This document shows, in pieces, positions 36,626 through 47,406 of a stretch of 64,000 bases of DNA; position 1 is the stretch's first letter; each line of letters begins with the position of its first letter. The notes beneath the pieces are model-generated. The model made no database searches. It was not told the DNA's origin and worked only from the letters and a program-made list of their open reading frames with translations. Position numbers and translations under genes: made by a program. The stretch lies in NCBI RefSeq assembly GCF_963259705.1, contig NC_081844.1, positions 50,081,501-50,145,500 of the forward strand. Direction: 5' to 3'. This DNA is from Myotis daubentonii. Lineage: Eukaryota; Chordata; Mammalia; Chiroptera; Vespertilionidae.

Positions 36626-37234
36626 TTTTCTCAGGGATTGACACTTGAGCTAGTCAATTCAAATCCTAAACCCGAGTCATTCTGAATGACTTCCCTTCTC
36701 TCCCCCACTCCCTAACTCCAAGTCTAGTCAGTCAGTTCATGTTCTTGAAATTTCTATCATCAAAATCACCTCCCACCTCAACCACTGAAAATCCTCTTCA
36801 TCACTCTCCTGCATTGCGTTCATCAGTAATTTCCTAATTTGCCTCCTTCCATCTTCCCCCTTCCACTCATTCTTCCAGGTAGTGATATTTCCCAAACAGG
36901 AAACTGACCCAGTGTGAAACCATATATCATCCATTATTCTCTACTATCTATAAAGTTAGCTCTCTAAAAGGTATACTTATGGATACAACAGGATGGATAC
37001 TAGCTTATTGGGTGACCCATATGGAGATCAACCCCCCGCCCCAAGAAAAAACCCAGCCGTTTTGTCATTCTTATGATAGCCCTATTTGAGCCCCCAAAAT
37101 TGTCATTTGGCCTTCAGTTTCTAGCTTCTGGGATTGATTACCTCCTCTCCATATCCATTAAATCTATCTGCCTGCTGTGTTCTAGAAATAGCTTAGCTGT
37201 TTTACAGTTCCACATATTTACTCTCTCATACCTT

Positions 37235-37505
37235 ATTTTTTAAGAACCAGCTCCAAAACATGTCCTCTGTGAACTATTCCTTATCTCCTTCCTTTCCCCA
37301 TGCCTAGCTGAGGTAGACTTGACCTCTCTCATCTCTATGTTCCCACTTTACTCTGTACAAACATGCATTGTACGCTAGCACTTGGTGCCCTTGTTTGTGT
37401 ATTTCCTACTAATGCACTCTAAAGGTTGTATCCTCAGCACGAAATGCATGGCCGATAAGAAGCACCAAACAAATGTTCATTATTGAATAAACGAATGGAT
37501 GAAAG
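37235..37505 (+). mobile_element. L2 LINE 3' end
   Basis: AGAACCAGCTCCAAAACATG, TGTGAACTATTCCTTATCTC and the end ATTGAATAAACGAATGGATG follow the L2 3' consensus. Ancient and non-coding. Confidence 0.7.
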
Positions 37506-37630
37506 TTCAATGGCTCTGCAACCTCAATTTCACTAGGGTGGTTAATCAATAGAAATAGAACAGCAAATTACATGTACTTCCTTGTTGGTTGCTACAAAAG
37601 ATTTACAGATTTGAGCTTTTATTATTATTA

Positions 37631-39082
37631 CTAGAGGCCCGGTGCACAAAAATTCATGCACTCGGGGGGTGGGGGGGTCCCTCAGCCTGGCCTGTGCCCT
37701 CTCGCAGTCTGGGACCCCTTGGGAGATAACGACCTGCTGGCTTAGGCCTGCTCACGGGTGGCAGAGGGCAGGCCCAATCCCTAGGTGCAGCCCCTGGTTG
37801 GGCTCAGAGCAGGGCCGATTGGGGAGTTGGGGCGCCGCCCCCTGTCATGCACAGAGCAGGGTAGATTGGGAGGTTGCGATGCCACCCTCAGTCACGCTCA
37901 GGGTAGGGCCGATTGGGGGGTTGGGGCACTGCCCCCGTCACACTCAAGGCAGAGTTGATGGGGAGGTTGTGGCGCCACCCCCTGTCATGCACAGAGCAGG
38001 GCCAATCAGGGGGTTGGGGAGCTCCCCCCCCCCCCGGTCATGCACAGAGCAGGGCCCATCAGGGGGTTGGGGAGCTACCCCCTGTCACTCACAGAGCAGG
38101 GCCCATCAGGGGGTTGAGGAGCTCCCCCCTGTCACACACAGAGCAGGGTGGATCAGGGGGTTGGGGTGCCGCCCTCTATCACCCACAGAGAAGGGCCGAT
38201 CAGGGGGTTGGGGCGCCACCACTGTCACACTCAGGGCACAGCTGATGGGGAGGTTATGTCTCTACCCTGTCACACACAGAGCAGGGCCCGTGGGGGGGGG
38301 GGGGGGCGCCGCACCCTGTCACACACAGAGCAGGGCCAATAGGGAGGTTGTGGCCCCGCCCCCTGTCACACACAGAGCCGCAGGGCAATCAGGGGGTTTG
38401 GGTGCTGCCCCCTGTCACACTGATCCCGGTGCTGGGAGGCCTCTCAGCTCCGCTGATCCCAGTGCTGGGAGGCATATTACCCTGTTACTATATAGAATAG
38501 AGGCCTGGTGCACGGGTGGGGGCCAGCTGGTTTGCCCTGAAGGGTGTCCTGGATCAGGGTGGGGGTCCCCACTGGGGTGCCTGGCCAGCCTGGATGAGGG
38601 GATGATGGCTGTTTGCAGCTGGTCACACACCCTTCAGGGTGGGGGTCCCCACTGGGGTGCCTGGCCAGTCTGGGTGAGGGGCTGAGGGCTGTTTTCAGGC
38701 TGGGACTGAAGCTCCCAACTGCTCCTTTTTTTCTTTTTCTTTTTTTAATTCTGGGCCAGCTTTAACTCTGAGGCTCCAGCTCTTAGGCTCCTGAAAGCAG
38801 GTATCTGGTTTGTTTCGGTTCTCAAAACTCTGTATCAACTCCAGCTCTGAGATCCCAGCTGGCTGAAAGCTGGTTTCTGGGGTTTTTTTTAGCGTCTATA
38901 TTTGTTACAATGTTTGAAACTGCCAGCTCAGAGGCCTGCAGCGCCGGTGGGGAATAGTTTCAAGCTGCCTGGCTGCCGGCCGCCATCTTGGCTGACAGTT
39001 AATTTGCATATCTCACTGATTAGCCAATGGGAAGGGTAGCGGTCGTATGCCAATTACCATGTTTCTCTTTTATTAGTGTAGA
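37631..39082 (-). mobile_element. Composite Helitron (two elements joined head to tail)
   Basis: The outer 5' end is TCTACACTAATAAAAGAG at 39082 and the outer 3' end is GGGCCTCTAG at 37631, between host A and T. Inside, at about 38497/38498, a second 5' end (TTCTATATAG...) abuts a second 3' end (GTGCACCAGGCCTCTA). The locus is therefore two Helitrons in tandem, 37631-38497 and 38498-39082. No Rep/helicase frame is present. Confidence 0.8.
37780..38455 (+). repeat. Minisatellite of about 60-bp units inside a Helitron
   Basis: About eleven diverged units of the form CACAGAGCAGGGCC-ATCAGGGGGTTGGGG-GCCGCCCCCTGTCA. The repeat keeps one plus-strand frame open for 347 codons (37642-38685). That frame is a product of the repeat and not evidence of a gene. 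Confidence 0.85.
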
Positions 39083-39763
39083 TTATTATTATTATTTTCC
39101 ATGCTTGTACAGGTAAATCTACTGCATAGACTCATATGACTTCCTCATCCTGAAGTTATTTTCCAAAGCAAAGGAAACCTGGAGAAAACAACAACACAAA
39201 TATCTCCAGAAACATAATGTCTTTTCTTATTCTTTAAATTCCTTGGAAACCTTATTTTTTATATCTATACATATATCATCCATTACTCTCTGCTATCTAT
39301 AAAGTTAGCTCTCTAAAAGGTATGCTTATGGATACAGCAGGATGGATACTAACTTGTTAGAATGCCCAATATGGAGATGAAGCCCCCAAAACCAGCAGTT
39401 TTGTCATTCTTAACTACTTGATAGCCCTATTTTGATATCTAAAGTTTGCATTTTTAAGCAAATTTTATTATCTCAGAAAAAAAATAATTTTGCTGTTCCA
39501 TAATGCTATACTTTCCCCATTAGCATTGATAGGATAGTGTCAAAACCAGTTCCAAAAAAAGGTGAATCTACTTTCTATTGATCTCTCTGACCCATTTTTT
39601 GAGGCACCATGACCTGAAAACCTGTGCCTAGATATTTGATGCCCTGAAAAACACTGTCACATTATTAAAAAGAAGCATTCCACCAATGCTTGTGGAATTC
39701 ATCTGAAATCAGCTAATAAAGACCACTAAATTCTAGGGTTGTGAGTGAACCTCACAGGTTAGG

Positions 39764-40541
39764 TGCCGGGAGCCGGTCCATCCTTGCTGTTTCAAGGGAC
39801 CTGGCATATATGGCATACTTTTCTTAATATGTTTGCTCACCTTCTTGGCACTGTGTTTTAACCAAGGTCACCTCTCCGAGAAAGGTTGAATCCCCAGGTA
39901 GGGATTTTCCCCTGAAGTTAGGGAGGGAATAAAACCCCTCAACTAAGTGCCAGGCGGGTAATTAATCCCTTTAACTACGAACAATCATGCTTAAACTACA
40001 TAATCTTTTCTCCCTGGAATGGAGATAAGAAACGCCCTAACCTTTGTAATAGAGATTGATAGGATTGAATCAACTGGTATAAATACAGTTGTAACAAGAC
40101 AGAAAGACTCAGAACTTAGAACAGAATCAAGAAGACAGAACCTACACGGAGCCTAGAGACAGAAGAACTTCGCTGGCGAGAGCATGCCGGAGGATCCTGG
40201 AGAGGGACTGGCCTCGGAGCCTAGAGACAGAGCCTAGCGGGAGAACATGGCAAGGGATCCTGGACTGAACCTGACTACAGAGATTGGCAGGAGAACCTGA
40301 CTGGAACCTGGACACTGAACCTGACTGGAGAGCCTAGACAGAACCTGGCTGGAGAACCTAGCGAGGGAACATGGCTACAGAACCTCGCTGGAGATCCGAA
40401 GCAGAACCTCTCTGGAGATCCGGGCTAGAGATCCTGGCTAAGTTGCTGATCAACTGAACGCTATCTCCGTGTCATCCCCTCTTCGCTGACTCCGTCCACG
40501 CCTTTGGGGACCCCTGGACCTGCTGGGGTTGGACCCCGGCA
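39764..40541 (+). mobile_element. Solo class II LTR
   Basis: A 778-bp LTR running TGCCGGGAGCCGG to GGGGTTGGACCCCGGCA, with a perfect GTTAGG duplication at 39758-39763 and 40542-40547. TATAAATACAG at about 40077-40087 is a plausible core promoter. A run of GAACCTGGCTGGAGA-type repeats fills 40180-40440. Confidence 0.9.
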
Positions 40542-40547
40542 GTTAGG

Positions 40548-41869
40548 AATCAGCAAAAAGCATGGGGAAGCAAGTTTATGATTATTATCTGTGAAATAGC
40601 TTTTGTGTGCCAGCAGTAGGGAAACGTGATCTGACAGTGCTGGTCCTCAAGGAGGTTATACCATCTATATTATTGCATAGATCTATAGGGAAGATCAACA
40701 CAATCAGTTACAGTAAAATGTAATGAGTACTATGACCATGTAAGAGGAGCACTTTCTGAGAACTGAAATCTTATATTTCATGTTGCACTCACAGAAATAA
40801 AACTTTTTAAATGAGTTTTGTAAGGGGCAATGCTGCTTGCCCACACTGGGAACAGTCTAAGTGTCCTTCCAGTTCCGATGGCTGTATACAGGAGTGTCTA
40901 GATGTATTCTTTGACTGGAAATTTATGGAAACCAAAAATGTATTAACTAGCACAATTGAACCCACTTTATAAGAGCAATCTGCTTATTTTGCCTTTCTAT
41001 AACAAAAGTTAATCATGCAATTGCAAGAGAGTTATATACTATCTTCCAGGTCTTCCAACCTGAGGACTTGAAGAGATGCTTACACTGGTTATGCCTAAAA
41101 AGGAGGATCTCATTCTGGCCTAGTCTCCATTTCTCCTTCCAGAATCTTTTCTGGATCATGTTGTGTTCTACTGGGTCCTCCCTTTTCTAAAGCTCTTGTG
41201 TATCAGCATTTCTAGTATTTATAGGATATCCGTGGACTTTGTGAACTTACTCAAATTTCACCCTTCACCACAATATGCCAGGAATGAGCTCTGTAAAGCA
41301 GAGACAGACAACCCAATTTGTTAGGCTAAAGACAGTGCTCCTTTTAGTGGAAGAATGAGTTCCTGTTTATAGTCTCAATGACAGAGACATTCCCCACTGT
41401 GCAGAATCATACATGCCAGATATTTTCTAGATGTCTAAGACCATTAAACATTTCCTCTATTCCTAGCTATCATCACTCAGAAGTTTTTCCTATATAGCTA
41501 TTTAAAATCAACATTCTTTAGGACAATGTTTCTTTAGGATCATATACTCTTACAGGTATAAAAATGGCACAAGAAATGAAAAAGAATGAAATTTTGTTTC
41601 TTAACTCAATGTGTTTCCAAACTGTGGTCTGTGGATTTGTTTCTGGGTGTCCATAATAAAACATTTTTAAAGGATTTGTGCATTATGAAATTTCAGAAAC
41701 ATATATTTTTATACTTGCTCCCAAAGAAGCAAACCTTGAGACTCTCTTCAGGTATTACATTTTTAGAAAGATGAAAGCCATGGACCTCCTCTCATAGAAA
41801 AAAACAGTGTATTGTACAGGTTTTTAATGGGTTCTACAACATTGGGGAACAAAAAAAACCCCAAGTTGC
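40548..41869. other. Unassigned sequence
   Basis: No gene or clear mobile element recognised. Confidence 0.5.
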
Positions 41870-42100
41870 CTAGCTGGAGTGGTTCAGTGGTTGAGCATCA
41901 ACCTATGAACCAGGAGGTCACAGTTCAATTCTCAGTCAGGGCACATGCCTGGGTTGTGGGCTTGATCCCCAGTATGGGGTTTTGTGCAGGAGATACACAA
42001 TCAATGATTCTCTCTCCTCATTGATGTTTCTGTATCTCCCTCCCTTGCCCTTCCTCTCTGAAATCAATAAAAAATACATATTAAAAACAACAACAGAAAA
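41870..42100 (+). mobile_element. VES SINE
   Basis: CTAGCTGGAGTGGTTCAGTG head, AGGTCACAGTTCAATTCTC box B region and GAAATCAATAAAAAATACA tail. Confidence 0.9.
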
Positions 42101-42509
42101 CAAACAAACCCAGGTTAAGAACCAGAGACTCTAGTTTGGAATAAGCAGTTTCCTAGCCTAAGACAAAATATTTTAATAGTACTCCCAGGCCCCGTGATCT
42201 TAGCAAGATGAGGTATCTCTTAGAAATGTGTACTAGCATGAATTTCTGCCAGCTATCATCTATGATAGTTTTTCCCAAAATGTGTTCTGGAGAGTAATGG
42301 TACAGGGAAATGTTCTAGGAATAAAAAATAAATACAGGAATATATTTTATAGTCCATATAGTAAACTGAGTCATATGTATTATTTCATTTGTAGAAGATT
42401 TCATATGGTTCAAACTAACAATAATTGAATATTATCAATAAAGTTAATTAGCTTATGTTATTGCCAATAAATATAATAATTATACTTGGTCACAAACCAA
42501 GCTGAGAAC

Positions 42510-42830
42510 AAAATAAACGAACAAACAAAAGAGAAACAGTCTCACAGAGAACAGACTAACAGCTTCCAGCTGAGAGGGGCCTGGGGAGCCAGGTGAAAAA
42601 GGTGAACGATTAAAAAGTACAAATTGGTAGTTACACAATCATCACGAGCATGTGAAGTACAATGTAAGAAATACAGTCAAAATAATATTTAACAACTATA
42701 TATGGTGCCAGGTGGGTAACTGAAATATTGGGGGAATCATTTTGTAAAGTATCTGGCTATCTAACCCTTATAAGTACACCTCAAACTAATACAAACTAAT
42801 ATTGAATGTAAACTGTACTAAGTAAAACTC
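42510..42830 (+). mobile_element. Old L1 3' UTR fragment
   Basis: GAGAACAGACTAACAGCTTCC, AAAAAGTACAAATTGGTAG and TATCTAACCCTTATAAGTAC match the layout of L1M 3' ends (old mammalian L1). It is non-coding and diverged. Confidence 0.6.
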
Positions 42831-44790
42831 CTGAATGTCATGGGACCACACAATGAAAGGCTTTAAAGAGCTGCAATTATGGTTTTGCACACTGTAGTGG
42901 CTATTGAGAGAGAGTATTTTAGAAGTTCATCTTTACCATCCAAACATTACAGGCCACCATCATGTATATATCACATTTTAAGAAGGAGTCTATGCTAATA
43001 GATTTTATTCTGTTGTTTTTGATGTGTGTTGTCATTATTATTATTTGGGTCACATCTCTCACTAGAAACAATGTTTAGCCCATCTAGCCTCAATATAAAT
43101 AAAAAGCTTTTAGCACATAAGGTTAGTTTGTTCTGTTTGGAAGATGGTTTAATATGACCAACTACAAAATATGCAATGTAATATTTATTTCCATTTCACC
43201 AACATTATGGGTAGAAGTTAAAGGTACTAACCAATTAAAATATGCATAACAATCAGGTTTTTTTGTACTAGCCTTCAAATGTCTGTATTTATATATACAC
43301 ATATAAGTATATATAATATATAAAAATACACATGTACAGTGGGGCCTTGACTTAGGAGTTTAAATCGTTCCGTGACGGAGCTCATAACTCAAATTACTCG
43401 TATGTCAAATCACTGTGACGTTCGCTGCGCCAACTAGCAGTGGGGTATCTGAAGCTGGCTCGTAACCCGAATTTTTTTGAACTTGCAACTCAAAGCAAAA
43501 AATCGGTCGAGAGACGGCTCATATCTCAAAAAAACTCGTTAGTCGGGACACTCGTAAGTCAAGGCCCCACTGTACTTTTATATTGAATGTGCAGAAGGAA
43601 ATTTTGATATTTTTCTTCATTTGTTATTCTCATTATTTTACCATTTGAAACAAAAATTTGTACCTCATTTCCAAGATACTAAGTAATTGTACATTTCTAA
43701 TCCACCAATGATAACAATTTCAGTACAGAGCACACAACTGAGTCAAAATTAGATGTAATTTCATTGCTGCTAGTAGCTCAAAACAAACACTTTGGTTTGA
43801 TAGATGGTATTAAGAAGATATTTCTCAACATTAATTTCAGGGACACTATAATAATTGTTTCATTGGTTTTCTGGAACATAATTGCTACGTAACTTTGGGA
43901 TCAGACTAGGTCACACAATGAGTAGTCGAGAAAAGCTTTTAGAATATTGGCAATTTGTCTGCAGAAAAGGACACAACTGTGTATTAAATCATAAATAGTG
44001 TAGCTGCAACATTACCTGAAAATGATTTTTCATAAGTAATTTTCATCTTCCAGCTTGCATTCTACTGAAGTATCTTTTTTTATAGTTATACCTCAAAGCT
44101 TATCATCGTTGTATCAAACTTGCAGATATCAGAATGCAGATTTTATTAACGTATATTTTGTAAGAGCACAAATTCATTCTATGAAGTGTTAATCTAGTTT
44201 TAAAAGGTTCTAGTATTCAACAATGTACTAACGTATTTCCCCTAGCACTTAATTACAGAAGTACATAGCTATTTTGAATACCTTGAGCATGTCAAGAGTT
44301 CCTAAGTTAAAAATTTTCTCTAGCCTTCGCCAAACCAACTGGGAAAGAGTGACAAGTAAACACGTAAGGAATAACTGCTCCTCCTCTTAAATTCCCTGAT
44401 TGTGTCATCCAGAGGGTTGCGTTGCCTTTCCTGTAACAGAAAATAACTCAATGATGGGACACTGTGTAAAAGAACTAGTAGAAAGCAATGAAACCAGTTA
44501 TTCATATTATCCTAAAATTTATGTAAATGATAAAATTGAATGCAAATGGCAACATTACTGCTGAAAGAGAATATATATCAATGACACATTATGCCTGAGA
44601 TTCTATCTCTTTCCAAATCATTATGACTCTTATCTTAAGAAATCTTGCCTTTAGCACCTGGGGATTTAAAATGCCACTTATCTATTTTACATTACAATAG
44701 ACCAGAACTCAGATTCTACTCATCTCATATCCATCAAATGTCCTGAATTTTTTAATATACATAGTGCTCACCAACTCAAAGCAAGCAACC
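42831..44790. other. Mostly unassigned, contains the MITE at 43337
   Basis: Unique-looking AT-rich DNA on both sides of the MITE; no exon recognised. Confidence 0.45.
43337..43572 (-). mobile_element. Second TA-flanked MITE of the same family
   Basis: A 236-bp copy in opposite orientation to the one at 9388, with the same ends (CAGTGGGGCCTTGACTTA and CGTAAGTCAAGGCCCCACTG) and a TA duplication. The interior aligns to the reverse complement of the first (for example GAGCTC, ATTACTCGTATGTCAAAT). Confidence 0.85.
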
Positions 44791-44800
44791 AAAAAAGTAG

Positions 44801-44919
44801 CAAACAAGTAATAGGGGTAATGGGAGCAGGGTGGAGGAGGCCAATGGAGTGGGGGGGGGGGGGGGAAGGGGGCATCTGTAATACTTTCCACAATAAAGAC
44901 AGATTGTAAAAAAAAGAAA
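44801..44919 (+). mobile_element. Very short L1 3' end with A-rich tail
   Basis: The G-rich L1 3' UTR end (with a run of 15 G) finishes CACAATAAAGACAG and an A tail. AAAAAAGTAG at 44791-44800 and 44920-44929 is the likely target duplication. Confidence 0.75.
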
Positions 44920-45968
44920 AAAAAAGTAGTGGGGATAGAGGGCGGGGAGTAACATATCAGGATGTGGGTGGGAAGAGAAAGAGAAAACATCTATACTCCT
45001 CTTTGCCATCTCCCATTTCCAGTTAGTATTGATAATTAAAGAAGAGACGGCTGCATTTGGTGTCTACCCTACAACTTAACTCCATGGCTTTTAAGAAATG
45101 TTCTTTGGTAAGTTCTGAAAGTGCACATTTTACTCCAGCTTCCACTGGACAGTCTCAATACCTATTTCTAATAAGTGGCAAGTATCCAGCTACCATGGAC
45201 CTATCTTTTCTTTAAAATAGAGAGAACACAGTGTTACTCAATTCAATAAAACAAATATTAGTTTAGGCAATAATTTTAATTTCACACATTTACAACTGCA
45301 GACATGCAAGGCTTTATCCACATTCAATCATGTGAATGTTAATCTATCATAGGAAAAGGCTAATATAAACAACTAGAGGCCTGGTGCACGAAATTTGTGT
45401 GTGTGTGTGTGGGGGGGGGGGGGGGGTGTCCCTCAGCCTGGCCTGCAATGACGCAAGCGTTCTGCACCGGGCCTGGCCAGAGGCCAGGCTCACGAATTTC
45501 AAACCGATTTATTTGCCAACTCAAAAACTATGGCTATACTCTCGACTGCTAACTGATTTTAATACTCTTGAGTATTTATATATTTTCTTCTCTCATCCCT
45601 CCCAAAACTAATCCTAGAGTTTTGAGAATCTGGGAACTTGGGCAAAGGAGAAAATAACCAAGAAATCTGAAATCGCAGTTCATTACCTCAACCAAAGCCA
45701 ACAGTGCCTTTTTGTTTGTATTGGCCCAACTCAAATGATCAGATCATGAGAATCATAAAGCACAGAATACAGGTGGCCTTACTGACTGTGAAAAGTCCAA
45801 AGTGTAATTAAGTGTGCTCTTTCTTGGTGGCAGTGTCATTTACTCTATGCTTAAACTTTTGCGTTTCCTGAAGCCTCTCTCTTTGTCGTACAGGCACACA
45901 CGGTTGCATCATACTCAGATTCGCCAGCTGGGCCTGGGAGCGTGTGTTTTTCCTACTGGTTCTCAGTG

Positions 45969-47036
45969 TTAGCTGTCAGATGCACTAATCATTGCTTCCT
46001 TGCTGCATTTACTGCAGTGGAAGGCAAGCTCCTGGCAAGAACAGCACCCAGAGAGCATTCCTGAAAGATGCAGTTTGCTTTAGCCAGGCGCTCGGCTGGA
46101 AAGTTTCCTCTAACCACTAACACCCACTTTCAATCCCTGGAGTTGGCAGGGTGCAGGCTGACTGGGTCCCCGCTAGAAGGGGAATGGGTTTTACACTCAC
46201 TCCGCTAGGCTGCCCAACCTGAGGAACAATCTCTCAGCCAAACTCCTCCAACCCTTGTAGACAGGCTGTCCAAAGCTCTCGGGTGCTTAGAGAACACCGA
46301 GGTTCCCTCTCTGCCACAGGAAGCAAGGGCTCGCCCGGCTGGAAATCTGGGCACTGGAAATAGACAGGGAGCCAGGGGAGCGGGGGCGCAGGAGAGAGCT
46401 AAACGCAGGAGGCAAAAGAAGCGCAGAAAGGGATGGAGTGCAGGAGAGAGTGAGGGTGCAGGAGAGAGTGGGGGTCTCGGGAGCTGGCAGGGATGCAGGT
46501 GAGAGCCAGATGCTATAGGGAGCTTGGGGAAATGGGACACCAGAACCGATGGGTGCAGAAAGGGGTGCGCTTACAGGCGCCGGGAGGCGCTGGCTGGGAG
46601 ATCTGCAGCGGACTTCCCAGAGCCTCTGAGCTGTGGGTGCGAGGAGGATGCAGGGAGTTGGGGTGGGGGATAGGGGGAGACAGCTAGGGGCATGCCTTTG
46701 CCCGGGTTGGCTGCAGGAGTCTGATGTGAGGCTCCTGAGGTTGGCTTGGGGAGTGGGAGCGGGGTGGGGTGGGTGTTGGGTGCCTGGGCTGTGGGCTCAG
46801 CACGCTCAGAAACATGCTGAGGTCCCGGCAGCTGTTCCAGCAGTGGCAGCGGCTCTGGCAGCAGAGGCGCGGAGACAGCGTGCAGCTCCGGCGGGGAAGG
46901 CACCCGGTGCCCATGCCTCTGGCTCCACGCTGCGGCTGCCCTGACCTGGCCATGACCTCCCTCCACAGGCCCAGCTGCCCCAACCTCTTGGGTGTTCAGC
47001 ATTAGCTGTCAGATGCACTAATCATTGCTTCCTTGC
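45969..47036 (+). repeat. 35-bp perfect direct repeat bracketing Helitron cargo
   Basis: The same 35 bases occur at 45969-46003 and 47002-47036, in direct orientation and 1033 bp apart. With two mismatches the match extends a few bases upstream. Between them lies GC-rich DNA of unknown origin, and right after the second copy the ADRB1 fragment begins. The repeat may mark a duplication or template switch during cargo acquisition; that is inference. Confidence 0.8.
46140..46995. other. GC-rich Helitron cargo of unknown source
   Basis: CpG- and GC-rich sequence with the look of a promoter or first-exon region. The minus strand holds an open frame of 143 codons (46571-47002) rich in Pro, Ala and Ser. 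I recognise no domain in it, and low-complexity GC-rich DNA often gives such frames. It is probably host DNA carried by the Helitron, but the source gene is not identified. Confidence 0.4.
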
Positions 47037-47082
47037 CACATCTGGCCCAAGCCCACCACACCCCCTGCCCCCGCAGTTTGGC

Positions 47083-47266
47083 ATGGGCACAGGGTGCTCA
47101 TCCTGGGCAACTCGGAGCCCTGCAACCTGTCATTGGCCTTGCCTCAGTGGCAAGACTGCTGACACCTGCCTTACTGCCGCCCCCGCCAGCAAGGGCCCCG
47201 CACCACTGTCGCAGCAGTGGACAGCCAGCATGGGCCTGCTGATGGCGCTCATCGTGCTGCTCATCG
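47083..47266 (+). pseudogene. ADRB1: ADRB1 (beta-1 adrenergic receptor) 5' coding fragment captured in a Helitron
   Basis: From the ATG at 47083 the plus strand matches the start of ADRB1, an intronless GPCR gene. After a one-base deletion near codon 4 the frame reads LILGNSEPCNLSLA, where the receptor has a very similar LVLGASEPGNLSSA. After a deletion-rich middle it reads SQQWTASMGLLMALIVLLI, which is the end of the extracellular N-terminus and the first half of transmembrane helix 1 (receptor: QQWTAGMGLLMALIVLLI). The match stops abruptly inside helix 1 at about 47266. The frameshifts, an internal stop and the truncation make it non-functional. It lies antisense to the host Helitron. Identification is from memory of the receptor sequence and is strong because two separate blocks occur in the right order. 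A true ADRB1 locus is excluded by the missing receptor body. Confidence 0.85.
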
Positions 47267-47406
47267 GCTTGCCTCATCGCAAGCTTCCTGGCCCAGCCAC
47301 TGCCATCTTTGTCACATGAATTTGCATATTCCCTCCTATTGGCTGTGGGCGCCTCCATCTGTCACAGAGTTACGGTCTATTTGTGTATCACTTTTATTAG
47401 ATAGGA

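Larger units (their letters stand above)
36921..39435 (+). repeat. 170-bp direct duplication flanking the composite Helitron
   Basis: Copies at 36921-37090 and 39270-39435 share CATATATCATCCATTA, CTATCTATAAAGTTAGCTCT and TTATGGATAC with about 85-90% identity by eye. Between them lie L2, the Helitron and unassigned DNA. Source family unknown. Confidence 0.85.
45373..47406 (-). mobile_element. Long non-autonomous Helitron (HeliBat-type) carrying foreign cargo
   Basis: The minus-strand element begins TCCTATCTAATAAAAG at 47406 and ends in the HeliBat 3' motif (GTGCACC...GGCCTCTAG) at 45373. It sits between host A and T, as Helitrons do, and makes no target duplication. At 2034 bp it is much longer than the 200-500 bp copies nearby because its centre holds extra DNA. 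This includes a GC-rich block at about 46140-46995, a GT/G simple run near the 3' end (45395-45427), and a fragment of ADRB1 coding sequence at 47083-47266. No Rep/helicase reading frame is present, so it depended on an autonomous partner. Confidence 0.85.

Noticed and set aside
37642..38685. 347-codon open frame, the longest in the window
   Set aside because: It lies entirely on the 60-bp minisatellite of a Helitron. The frame persists because the units share composition and a length near a multiple of three. No protein family and no splice or promoter context.
46571..47002. 143-codon Pro/Ala-rich minus frame in the Helitron cargo
   Set aside because: GC-rich DNA easily gives such frames. 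It runs into the direct repeat and matches no protein I know. It is kept only as part of the cargo note.
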